Assembly (NCBI GenBank): GCA_947095585.1
Contig: OX352761.1
Span: forward strand, 141,204,277 to 141,268,276
Origin: Nephrocerus scutellatus
Taxonomy: Eukaryota > Arthropoda > Insecta > Diptera > Pipunculidae
Direction: 5' to 3'
Length of the DNA: 64,000 nt
The notes under the pieces are model-generated. The model searched no databases. It saw only the letters and a list, made by a program, of their open reading frames with translations, and had not been told where the DNA came from. Position numbers and translations under genes: made by a program. Below are positions 12,891 through 24,075 of this stretch, piece by piece (position 1 is the first letter of the stretch; every line of letters begins with the position of its first letter).

Positions 12891-13929
12891 GTTAGTTACT
12901 TAATTACTTACGCTATAAAGATACAGTCGACGAAAGCTGAAAACTATCTCGAGCCTTAACTCATTGACACTCACATAAAACTAAAAATGGGATTAGGCAC
13001 TCGTAGGTACTGACTTAAACCTAAAAATTAAATAAATTTTAAATTAAACGCAATAATTAATGTAGCTTCTTGTAGTGGGCGGCGACGCTTGGGCAATGAG
13101 TTCTTTACCCAATGCACGAGTAAATCTCAACAACCTCGTAGTGCCTACGTAATCTTTCATCAAAACTTGTCCAAAGGGAAATTTATTTGTGATCGTGTGA
13201 GGTCGTTGGCGGATCTTTATGCGGTGATCCTGTATCTTTCAAAGCGTCGGATCTAGAGATTGATGTAAATCAATTCAGAGATTATTATCTCACAGATGTT
13301 TATATATATGTGTATGGGTCTGCTGGATGCGCGTTGAGAAGATAATTTAATCAATTAAGGCTTTCGAATAGTGCTCAGAGTCTGTTTCGTGCAAACGAAG
13401 CGCAAAGATTCGTGATCAATTTTCGCATTTCGGGATAGATAATGGCCATTTAATTACTCAATTCGCAATCATCGCAGACCTCGAGTATCAATTTCCCGTC
13501 ACTTTATTGTGATTCGGCTTGGCTATAGACTATAGATGTAGTAATTAATGCAGAATTTAATTTAAAGTGGTGAGTCAGGCCAAGAAATATTTTTTACCCA
13601 CAGGATGCTCCAGAAGTTATATACGAGTGCAGTATAACGGCCCACTTTTTGAACGATAATATCGTTTATAGGGGCATAAGGCAATAGAATTGCTGGTCTT
13701 CGCAAGAAAGAGTACACAAATGTACGATATTCGTGTGCTATGGCTGTAATTGTCTGACAAGTGTTATGAATGGCTTTTACAAAACGGTGCACGACTCGGA
13801 CCACCACCTAGTACCCTACAGCTTTTGCGAGTTTGTTTGTTCATGTATTGTGGCAAAAATCATAAGGACTTCATTACAGGTGTCTAGAGTAGGACAAAAA
13901 CAAGTTCATGTTGCTGCTTATCTTTAACG
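12891..13929. other. No supported gene
   Basis: AT-rich DNA. Open frames on both strands at 13,560-13,930 overlap each other and carry no recognisable domain. Confidence 0.45.
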
Positions 13930-14190
13930 TAATGTAAAAATGGTATTTTGGACAAAGATACTCACAAAATTTCAACTATCTAGGTCGTGTGGAAGTTGGT
14001 TAAAAAGGACCTCAAAAAGTCGAAAAAAAATTCCAACCCATCACACGCGCCACACGCGACACGCGTCATACTCAGAATATAAAAAATGCTTTTTTGTACA
14101 TGCTTAGACTAAGATACTTACAAAATTTCAGCTTTCTAGGTCGTGTGGAAGGTGGTTAAAAAGGACGCAAATTGGTCGAAAATACAGATA
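13930..14190 (+). repeat. Diverged tandem pair of a ~153-bp unit, copy 1
   Basis: Two diverged units about 153 bp apart. Each contains ACAAAATTTCA, CTAGGTCGTGTGGAAG and TGGTTAAAAAGGAC. Between them is a CG-rich block of ACACGCG-type words. An inverted version of the same tandem arrangement lies at 61,425-61,790. Non-coding. Confidence 0.75.
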
Positions 14191-15059
14191 AAAAGGGGTC
14201 AAGTCAAGTTAATAAAAGTTTTGAATAAAAGGGTCATATAAATGCCTGTCAATTCTCGCTTAGACCCGTAACTGGTGTCATTTACTTTATTCAGAAGTTC
14301 CAGTTGATACACTACCATTTGTTGTGGTTCGAATGTAGGTAACAAAAGGCCATCCAAATCGCTTAGATACCTGCCTAGTTATCCCTTAAATCCATACAAA
14401 TACTCCAAATAACCACTAGTGGGTGCCTCTGTTTTAAATGTGACTCCGAGAAAGAAGGCATAGGGCTTTGCCCAACTATTTTCAATGCACCTCAGCTAGA
14501 ACTAGTCACGATCACAGCCCTTAACAAAATAGGCCTATCCAAAGTGGAATGTGTGGCAACAGGATAGACTTTTCTTTTTGAATTTTTGGAAAGTATATCT
14601 ATAAGTACACAAATGTACAAATTGATAATCTGGAGTTTTACGTGGCAAGTGAACTTTTTAATATCAAGAAGTTTATTTATTTATTAGGATTAGATATAAT
14701 AATAAAATTATTACACCTTATAAGGTAGTATGAGTACTAGCTACCATGGCTTTGGACTCGATGTTAAGGAAGTATTTCAGGATAAACATAGCTTTAAAGG
14801 AAAGGTTCAGCTAAATAAAGTTAAAAGAGAATTAATTAACTTAATATAAGCACGTAAGATAATATCAAAAGAGTTAATAATTATGATTTAAAAAAGTAAT
14901 TGCTTAATTAATTAACAAACAAAAATGAATAAGAAAAGTAAGATACGGTTGAGAAGATTTAATAAACATTTTCATTTTTCATTCACATTTTTTCGATATT
15001 TTGTTCTGTTCTGTTGTTCTTGAGAGAATCTTAGGGAAGGCTAAATCCAAATATTCTGT
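14191..15059. other. No supported gene
   Basis: AT-rich sequence with no domain-bearing frame. Parts may be the eroded upstream region of the LINE piece that follows, but I could not show it. Confidence 0.4.
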
Positions 15060-15510
15060 TCCGGACTATTGATAACTTGCGGCACTCGTTTAGTAGGTAA
15101 TTGGCTGATGGCTGACACCTATTGGTTGCAAAATTCGCAATTAAATGCAGGGATACCTTTCAATATGTGTTCGTGGGAGTATTTGGTGTGTCCAATTCTA
15201 AGTCGGACCAATATCTTGTTTTGCTGACGTGGTACAAGGTGGTGGATATACTGCCTAAGAACGTCGGAGTTCAGGGAGCTGTACCAATGTTGAACATTTT
15301 CCCATTCGGATTTTCTTAGGTGTTCTGCGTATTTCTCTCTTCGGCGTTAAATTTCCATATTTTCATTGCCGCTTATACCGGCATGGCCTGCAACCCACAT
15401 GATTTTAAGCTGGTTGGAGTTTTTAATGCATGAAGTACTGATTGCTTTGATAAGTTCACTTTCTTTATATCTCGAATGACTACGATAGTAGATTTACTGT
15501 CGGTGCATAT
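15060..15510 (-). mobile_element. LINE-epsilon fragment: RNase H and C-terminal tail
   Basis: Minus-strand translation gives, in order, TDSKSTIVVIRDI near 15,500 (RNase H core), MWVAGHAG near 15,395 and a downstream segment open for about 57 codons from HWYSSLNSD near 15,290 to CEFCNQ and a stop near 15,120. That last segment contains RLRIGHTKYSHEHILKG, the conserved tail found after RNase H in many insect LINE ORF2 proteins. There are breaks upstream. It differs from the LINE-beta tail, so it is a separate family or subfamily. Confidence 0.75.
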
Positions 15511-17968
15511 CAGAAATTACCCTTACTTACTTAACCCACTGTGTTCGGATTTTTTATTCATATTGGGAGATTATTGTTATATTCAAAAATCAGAAGTAAT
15601 AAAAAGTGTTGGGTTAATACCACCGCAAGCATAGAGTTAACGCAAAGCATATATAGTTCTCACAGAAAAGTTAACCAACCAGTACAACACAGTGGATCCC
15701 ACAGGTGTAACTCTATGAATTAATACGAAATTTATAAAATCAACATTCAGGCTCAATTGGATACAAATTTTCTGCAAAAAAGATGCATAGCATCGCATCG
15801 AAGTACTACGAAGGCATCGCTAATAAGCGATTGTGTACACCTTCATTGGCAACGCGCCAATATATCAAGTTGCACATTGTAAGCAAAGGCAATGCAAAAG
15901 TCTGTCTCAGAGGACGCATCCGCAGTATAACTTGGATCTTGCAAGCTCTAAGTCAGTCGTATACAAATGACTGCACAACCAACCAATGCCGGCGACTCCG
16001 CAATGCGACAACAACGACAACGACAACGACAACGATACAACCTACTACTCACATATGGATGGCAAAACAAAAAGTATTAAGCAATTACAAATTAACTTAA
16101 TTGCAAACATTTTATTTTTTAATGAGAAATATTTTAATTTAGAGTAGATCGTGACATTAATTGTTTATCGCACATAAGTTGTGGTAGTGGTAGTGCACGC
16201 TCTATGGACCAGTGGAGCGTTGTGAAGTTGTTCTCGCTTTTTCCTAGTCAATACGAGTCACTAGTCTACATACCGATAGCCAGAGTAGTCACTACCATGT
16301 TTTAGTCTAAACGTCGTGCACTTAGCTCAAGCAAGTCGAGTTGCTTTGCTATGGATGTTTGTTTGCTGGATTTTATTTGTATTTTCTGAAATTGTTAAAT
16401 GCTATCCTCCAGCCGCTGCGATCTCTCAGTGTTTGTATTGAAATGTCATTGTACAGGACAGTTGCATCACGGCCACCAAAAGTATACGTATACTGGCTGC
16501 TTGCTGGCACCGTAGTAGGGGTGCGGATCCAAATGCCGCCATCATGAGCATCGAATTTAGGGTAATCGTGACATCGCCTTTTTTAGCCCTAACTAAAGTT
16601 GCACAGTGTTTTAATTATCCGCCTGTTAGCCGGTTGTAGAGAAGGGAATTCTCCTTCTCCACACTAAAGCAACAAACTATGTACATTGATATATTCGTAT
16701 GTTAGTCTATCTATCTTACTTGTGATTTATCTGGTAAGAGGTAGTCGTACGTAAGAACTCATTACTTGCCGCTTTGCTAAGGAAGCATATCGCTTGGTTT
16801 AGATCTTTGCATTTTCCAATTCATGCTTTTTCTAAATGGATTTGTATGAAACCGATCCGGAATGGCAGATTTGTTTCCGAGGTGTTAAAGTGAAAATTAT
16901 AAAGTTTTTTACTGCACTACCACTGCACGGTAAACGCCAACTTGCAGCAATCTTAATTAGTTTGTTTAGTGATTTCGAACTACTAAGTGCGGTGATTAGG
17001 TGCTGCTGGCGTCTGTATGCTGCAACACAAATCAAATTAAGTAGCATTGAAGAACATTGGTGAAATTAAGGAACGGACCATAGAAAATCTATATTTATTG
17101 CCTGATAATTGTATTTCCTTTTTTTATATTTCCTTATATTGGACAACAAAGAAGTTTTAATAAATCATGGACTTAGATATTTTTATTAAACCTGTTTCTT
17201 ACGGCATTTGACTGAATCCCAGACATGTCAAAATACGTTTTATAAATCTAGTACAGTGGAGTCGCTCTAACTTGAACAAAAGCTAACTTGATCGATCAAA
17301 TATCAAAGAACTCAAACATACATTTTGTGTAGTTCTCAATTAGGGTATTCACGTTTAAGTGTACCATTGTTAATTGTGTAAACACATGCACAAGGCCAGA
17401 CTTGATTATTGCACAAGTTTGCGTTGTAAATAGTTTCCAGATTAGAGAGATTAATATATTATTTGTTGCATCATCGTGTAAGAAAACCTAAACATTTTGC
17501 AGCTCTAATGGCTAAGGTGTATAACATTCCAATGAAGCTATGTCTGGTAACGACAATGATAATTACGAATTTTTCGGATTCCTCGATATAATAAGTGTCA
17601 TTCACAATTTATTTTTTTTGCTTTGGTTCTTTCGTACCTATATAAAGCTACTTACCTATATAAACAGCCAACTTAACGACACGACGACGCTTCGTCCTTT
17701 AGTGTAATGTCCAAGTGAACTTACATGAAATGGTGAATGAATTGTATGAATGGTTGTTTGAAGAATTGCACTTTCAAAATCTAGTATTTGTTGGCTCTGA
17801 TAGCGAAAGTGAATCCAATTTATACAGAAAATATAGTCTGCGACTGTAGGACAAAGTGTTCAACGCCGAAAATCGGTGGGCTACACAAAATCTACGAAAT
17901 TACTCTAAGCTGCGGTGCAAAGCGTACTTAGGAACGGTTTTTCAGTGCTGAGTTATATCGTATCTCAA
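15511..17968. other. No supported gene; possible DNA-transposon end
   Basis: An ACAACG-type run lies at about 16,008-16,036. ACAGTGGAGTCGCTCTAAC at 17,253 resembles a pogo/Tigger-type terminus, without a recognised partner. Open frames at 15,783-16,100 and 16,836-17,063 show no domain. Confidence 0.45.
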
Positions 17969-18025
17969 GCAGAGTTAACTCTGAGCTAAAGCGGAGTTAA
18001 TTCTGAGCTAAAGCCGAGTTAACTC
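17969..18025 (+). repeat. 22-bp tandem repeat (about 2.6 units)
   Basis: Units of the form GCAGAGTTAACTCTGAGCTAAA are repeated with few changes. Each holds the near-palindrome GAGTTAACTC. Downstream to about 18,330 the words TTTGCAAATAAAAC and ACGGGTA recur, suggesting the array belongs to a larger undetermined repeat. Confidence 0.7.
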
Positions 18026-18518
18026 ACTTCTAACTAACTAATGCATCTTTCGATTAGCTAAAACCATACCCGAAACCATACACACGGGTAAGCTACCAAA
18101 ACGACAGGGTTTTGTGGTAAATGCTTTGCAAATAAAACGCCAAACCGAAACCATATATGACAAGAAAAACAATCTGAGAAATTAGTCTGCTTGCTAACTT
18201 TTCGCCATATTGCTGGGTAAACGAAACCTTACCCGTCGATTGCCGACGGGTAGCAAAGTTACAGAGTCGGTTACAAAACCTTGCAAATAAAACACAAAAT
18301 TAAACCGTACCCCGGGTACAGTTTGCAAATCGATTAAAATTAATATGAATTAATAAACCAAAATAACTTATCTATTTTTTGTTCTTTGCCGGTTTGTGGT
18401 TGCCATTAGGTCGCTAGCCATGCATCTAAACTAAGACTACATATCACACATTGTAGGTAGGCAGTTGAGAAAAAAACTCACACAAATCAATTTATAACGA
18501 CCCGAAAGCGAGAAACTG
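18026..18518. other. No gene; internally repeated sequence
   Basis: TTGCAAATAAAACGC near 18,127 recurs as TTGCAAATAAAACAC about 155 bp later, and ACGGGTA words occur in both orientations. This looks like an eroded element with internal repeats, type unknown. Confidence 0.4.
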
Positions 18519-18950
18519 TTATTGTTATATTTGTTATATTTGTTATATTTGTTATATTTGTTATATTTGTTATATTTGTTATATTTGTTATATTTGTTAT
18601 ATATGTTATATTTGTTATATTTGTTATATTTGTTATATTTGTTATATTTGTTATATTTGTTATATTTGTTATATTTGTTATATTTGTTATATTTGTTATA
18701 TTTGTTATATTTGTTATATTTGTTATATTTGTTATATTTGTTATATTTGTTATATTTGTTATATTTGTTATATTTGTTATATTTGTTATATTTGTTATAT
18801 TTGTTATATTTGTTATATTTGTTATATTTGTTATATTTGTTATATTTGTTATATTTGTTATATTTGTTATATTTGTTATATTTGTTATATTTGTTATATT
18901 TGTTATATTTGTTATATTTTTTATATTTTTTATATTTGTTATATTTGTTC
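18519..18950. repeat. 9-bp satellite, about 48 units of TATATTTGT
   Basis: Almost perfectly homogeneous nonamer array. Visible variants are one unit with TATATATGT near 18,600 and two with TTTTT near 18,915-18,935. Because 9 is a multiple of 3, all frames lacking a stop stay open across the array, producing LLY and NIT repeat open frames that are artefacts of the satellite. No transcription or coding signal. Confidence 0.95.
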
Positions 18951-21900
18951 TATTTATAGTAAATAAAATAAAAAATTTTGATAGCAAAGCGGAGCTTGTC
19001 AGCTCGTCTTCTTGTTCTTCCCGTCGCAACCCGAGCGCTAAACAATTATTTCAAAATAAGTCCCATCCAATTCCGGCTGGTAGAAGTCGACATATATGAG
19101 TGGACCAACAAACAAGCAAAACACGCCCGCTGTAAAAAATTCCTTTCCCCTGATTATTAGCTTCATGCCTATATAACTTATTCTATATCTTGCAACAGCT
19201 ACCAGCTACACATGACAAAAACATGAAAAAATTAAAGCGCCATTAAATCCAGAATCGGGAACATTAACTTACATTTCGTATTTACATATTATTGGTCGGT
19301 ACACAAATTGTAATCAGTGAATTAGGAAGAAGGTTCCTATTAGCATTATGAACGGATTTCCAATTATGTATACATATATATTTCAGTAAAACAAAAACAA
19401 ACGAAAAAGTCAATAAAATGTACGAGTACCTACCTACATCAATGAATTTCCGTTTCGCATCGAGATGCTAATCAGCTCTGGATAGCTGGAGTTCAGACGG
19501 ATTTTAACGTTGCTGTGTGTAGCGGTGAGCTGTCCCCTCGAAACAGAAGATCCCATTCATAATTACAGAAAAACAATTTCCAAAAGTCAAAGGCAGTCTG
19601 CTGCATAGCTTCGTTGTAGATCGACCCAAACAGAACACAGCCGATACCCCATCAATAAATTTCCATCATAATCACCTCGCAGCAACATTCTCACCTTCAC
19701 CTTGCTCGTATTTTACCGTCGTCGTGGTCTTATCTTACATTATCGTCCGTCGTCCCATACTCGATGGAAGTCGTTCTCTTCATTCGACTCTGATTCGTTG
19801 TTTTTTTTTTATTGTTTCTGCCTGCTGGAGCAAAGTTATGCTGCAGGTATTAATTACTTTGGCTTCCGAAATCGAAATTTACATACGAAAGTCATTTACA
19901 AAGGATAACGACAAGAAAACGGGGCACACCGCACAACACAACAACAACAACACCAACTGCCGTAACAGCGCAACAACACAGCCAAAAGCCAATAACCAAA
20001 ATCAAAGACAACATCGAAAACCATACAAAGCCATCACAAATAGCTACACCAGTTCTTTATTTTATGTGGAACAACATAATTCCCAGAAGTTCAGTCTGCG
20101 CTCCCATCTCAGTTGATGATCATATCCTGTGTCCCCGTCCCGTCTTCATGTACATGTATGGCATAGTCTGTAGATACTGCATGTCCAATGGCATTCCGCG
20201 CAATCACCTCGAAGCCATCAGCGTTGTCCGCAGCCCGGACACAATCTCGCCGAAGGAGAAGGATTAAAAACAATTAAAAGCTCAAAAACACGAGAGCTAA
20301 CTACTAAATTTATATTGAAGCGACTTTTAGCTTATCGTTCGATGGTGTATTGAATACCGTAGCCAAACTGAATAGCAATTTCTCGTTGAGTCCCTTTTTC
20401 GAGTTATAACACATTGTAGGGGAACCCGGCGAATGCAATTATATTAAGAAAGAAAAATTTTCGAAAAGGACCTTAAAGGGGCCTATATATACCTATATCC
20501 AATATTACATAAAAGCCGTAGAAATCTTTCCCTGAAAGAATCGCAAACGAATAAATAGCCCAAAGATTTCCAGAATTCGACGAAATTTTCGATTTATGAG
20601 CTCATTAATTAGAAAATCGTCCCAATACTGACAAAAGTCCCCTACCTTTTGTACCCACTTGGGTTAAACTGTGTCAGTGATAAGCTAAGCAAACCCAAAA
20701 GAGGGAATGAAATAGTAGCTTAACTGACGGACCGGCCGATGTCAATGTGCTATAGCTGACTCTGAAATAAAACGTCTCCTTCGTATTAAACGCGATCGGC
20801 AGTGTGTCGTCATCATCATCATCATCATCATCATGATCGGCATCGATGTTGTGTTTCGATTGGCATCGAAAACGTTTTGTAAAGAACTCGAAGCCAATTA
20901 GAAAAACTCGCAACTAATGAGCCCGTAGTAGTGCCACTGTGTTGGCTGACGCTGTTGGTATGCGCTCTGTTGCTATACATTTCCTTCTACACAGTTTCTA
21001 CAGCGGTGCAGCGTGCCAGGCATTGGCAGAGGATGTTATTTATTTTTTTTATTGGTGCTGCTGTGTGGTGGTGATATCGCTTGAACTGTGACTGCGACTG
21101 AGGATGCAGATGGAGACCCTATCTGAGGCACATAAGCACCTTAAGCATTGATCGTCAGCATGGAACGAGATCGCACCCATTTAATTGGTTTTAATTTCTC
21201 TCCTCACCACACAAAATTGCGGATTCGAAATTGCTCGATTGATCCTCACAAGAAGAAGTCGAACGAGGAAAACGCCACCAGTAAAAGGTTTGCGCCTCTT
21301 GTTTATTGATGCAAAGGACAAACGCGATTGAAGCTTAGGCAAAGAGGAATCAAAGTGAGAGCAGCCATATTATCGAGAGATCCAGAAGGGTTAACCGATT
21401 GCACTTGTGCTCAGTTCGTTTAGCAGAAGCGCAGTTGTCAGCACTAAATGTAATATTTTGAATGTCAAGGAAAGTATTCGGCAGACCGCCAAATCCGCGA
21501 TCAAGCAATTGCCACAAATTTATCTCTAAAGATGTATCTGGGTCGGTAGTTCGATAGGGGGGTACAACTCGAGCTGCAGCCAAACAGCAGCGAATATAAT
21601 TTTGTGACTCAGAAATAAATCTGATCACCAGCTTTACTCGCTGATATGATCATTATTCGTTGCGGATTTTCAATTTATTCACGATTTGCTCCTTTGGACT
21701 CGATTTACTGCTGATCTGATGTTGGTGATATGTGTGGAGGCATGCTTATGGTGTCTTAACTTAAAAAATCTAATCGACTCTCAAAGGTTAAGAATTTGTG
21801 TCTCAAACCGTTTGATCAATTTGATTTTGGTTTCAGATTTGCTAAAGAGTGTGCACTAGGCAGAGGAGCTTAGGAAATTTACAGGTGGACGAGATGTTTT

Positions 21901-22404
21901 TACATAGTACTTGTACAGTACAGTTAAAAAAAACTCGTGAACATGCCAGAAAAGTTGTTTATTACAGAAATTCAAACTTCAAACTTTGTAATGGTCGTTG
22001 GTTAAATCTTTTTTTTTTTTGTAGTTTTTAAGTGCGTTTATGAATTTGACTTTTATCCGCTTATTGTGTTATTTTTGTATTTTATTATACAATAGCTACA
22101 GTTATAGTAGACTACCTCTATAGAAGAATCGCTCAATCTGCTACTAGACACCCATTTCCCAGTTAGCTCTGATGTCACTAGAATCGTTAACCTTAATAGG
22201 ATAAACTCTCACTCACGTATATATCATTATTGGGGAACCAGGACCAGCCGAACTCCAAAAGATCTTCGATATTACCATACCTGTGTTAGAGCTCCACATT
22301 CCGGATAAAAGATCTCAGACCTATCAGTCTGTCATCGTTCCTTTTAAAAACTTTAAAAAGACTGATTGATATCCATTTACCCAATAGTATTTGGTCTATT
22401 ATTT
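18951..22404. other. No supported gene; ATC microsatellite
   Basis: An ATC run lies at about 20,809-20,834. The interval 19,650-20,290 is richer in G+C and CAA/ACA triplets. Its last open piece (20,130-20,267, plus) ends CRYCMSNGIPRNHLEAISVV ... SPKEKD with C/G-ending codons, a weak hint of coding and no more. The rest is AT-rich without recognisable domains. Confidence 0.4.
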
Positions 22405-22628
22405 TATTCAACCAGAGCGAGTATAGTTGCCCGGAGTACACCGAGCAAAAATATTTGGTGTGTACACTGGGTAACTTAACTCGATCTTACTAAGTAAAAA
22501 ATAGGAAACTGTGTATACACGTGTCGTGTCGTGCGCGGTTCACAACAAAAAACAGAGTAAAATAACCCCGGTTGAATACAAAAACACCGAGTAAATTTTT
22601 GACGTACACTGCTCGCTCGGGTTGAATA
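22405..22628. mobile_element. Small element with 17-bp terminal inverted repeats (MITE-like)
   Basis: TATTCAACCAGAGCGAG at 22,405-22,421 is the inverted complement, with one mismatch, of CTCGCTCGGGTTGAATA at 22,612-22,628. The 190 bp between are non-coding and include a further partial GGTTGAATA copy near 22,570. This fits a short non-autonomous DNA element. The superfamily is not determined, and target duplications are not clear. Confidence 0.5.
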
Positions 22629-22689
22629 AAAAAACAGACCCATTGACAAGAGACTTTTGTCTTATGAGGAACATGCTTATTGCAGAGGC

Positions 22690-24075
22690 AAATCTGTACA
22701 TACATACTCTTCTCATACTCTACTCATGCTCTACATACGTTAGTGAGTTCTATTGAATATTCACTTTACCATAAGGAGTATACAATGGTAGCATTCCTGG
22801 ACATCGAAGGCGATTTTAACAATGACAACACATCTCCTGCTTACGAGTATGTGCCTGTCAAAAGATCTGACTGTAGAGGAGCGCCGCAAAGTGGAGTTAC
22901 CCCTATTATGGAAGTAAGTGGTGCACGAGCTGCTGGTAAACTGGCTGAAAGTAAACTCCCACAAAACAAAACTTGTCCTCTTCACTAGAAAATATAAAAT
23001 TACACATGTTGTCCCATACCCTCTATAAAGTGCACAAGCTATCCCTTATCTGATAAAGCTAAATACAAATACGAGTATACAAAAAAGAGATCGCTAACCC
23101 TTGGCTTTATATTTCGGTAATAAGACCTACACATCTGTACGGTGTGGTAGTCTGTCAGTCTGATCAGTTTTTATTCTTTTCAAAAACTGATGCTGGGGTA
23201 GGCGGATGTGTTTTCTCAAAAAGGCTAAATATTAGTGTCCCTTTCCGTGTTCCTAATCACTGTAATGTCTGAAATCATGGCGATAAAAGAAGTTGTATCC
23301 TAGCTAAAGTGAAACGTTATATACACTAAGCATATCTGTATCTTCTCGGATAGACAAGCTGATTATAGATCCCTAAAATCAGTCTCCACGAACTCTATTG
23401 TAGCCCTAGTCTCAGAGAGATGGTGGAGAAGTTCAACATACATCTGTACTGTGGGTCAGGGCATAGGGACATTCTGGGGAAATGCAGGTCTGATGAACTC
23501 GCAAAAAATTTAGTACCAAAATGCCCGTTTTACCTGAAAAGGGTTCTTTAGGCATACCGATGGCTACATGCAAACTCATGTTAAAGCAGGATGCTACTGA
23601 TAAAACCAACCTTAGATGGCCAAATGGTCTAACTTATGTAGCGATAAAACATATCTGGCCAAAGCTGGATTCGAAACAACCCAAGTTTTGGATCTCTCTA
23701 AACAGATTGCACGTAAGTGCTACAAAAGGTGTCATTACTGGACACCGTCTTATATGCAGGCATACAGCAAGGCTAAGTATATCTTCCAATGACTTCTGCA
23801 GAAGCTGCATGGGCGAGGAGGAGGAAGAGACCATTCTTCACCTTCTCTGCACATGTACAGTTCTTTTTCTTTAAACAAAAGCTCCATTTGGGACCCTTCT
23901 TTTACAACGACCCTAACGATTTTTCTACACTTCATTCGAAGCTCCACCTGGTTCAACGAATCTTCTTCTTCTCTTCTCGATCCTGGTGACATCATAATGG
24001 ACCATCATTTGTGTAAGTGGGTCGGTTTCCTGCCGACAGCCACCCCAACTTATCCTAGCCTAGCCTATTAACTGT
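22690..24075 (+). mobile_element. LINE-beta copy, 5'-truncated and internally deleted
   Basis: Visible ORF2 pieces in order: THALHTLVSSIEYSLYHKE and FLDIEGDFNND (RT palm, near 22,700-22,830), a deletion joint into a GAPQSGVTP-like segment, ADYRSLKSVSTNSIVAL (RNase H, near 23,350), then an open stretch from 23,521 containing HVSATKGVITGHRLICRH and the Cys-containing DFCRSCMGEEEEETILHLLC near 23,800, the usual C-terminal tail of this LINE type. The 3' UTR ends with CCTAGCCTAGCC near 24,060. Several frameshifts and a missing RT core make it inactive. Confidence 0.85.

Noticed and set aside
17969..18025. CRISPR-like repeat array
   Set aside because: Head-to-tail repeats with no spacers, in a eukaryotic sequence.
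18487..19029. Long open frames of LLY or NIT repeats on both strands
   Set aside because: They are products of the 9-bp satellite, whose period is divisible by three. There is no start context, domain or codon signature.
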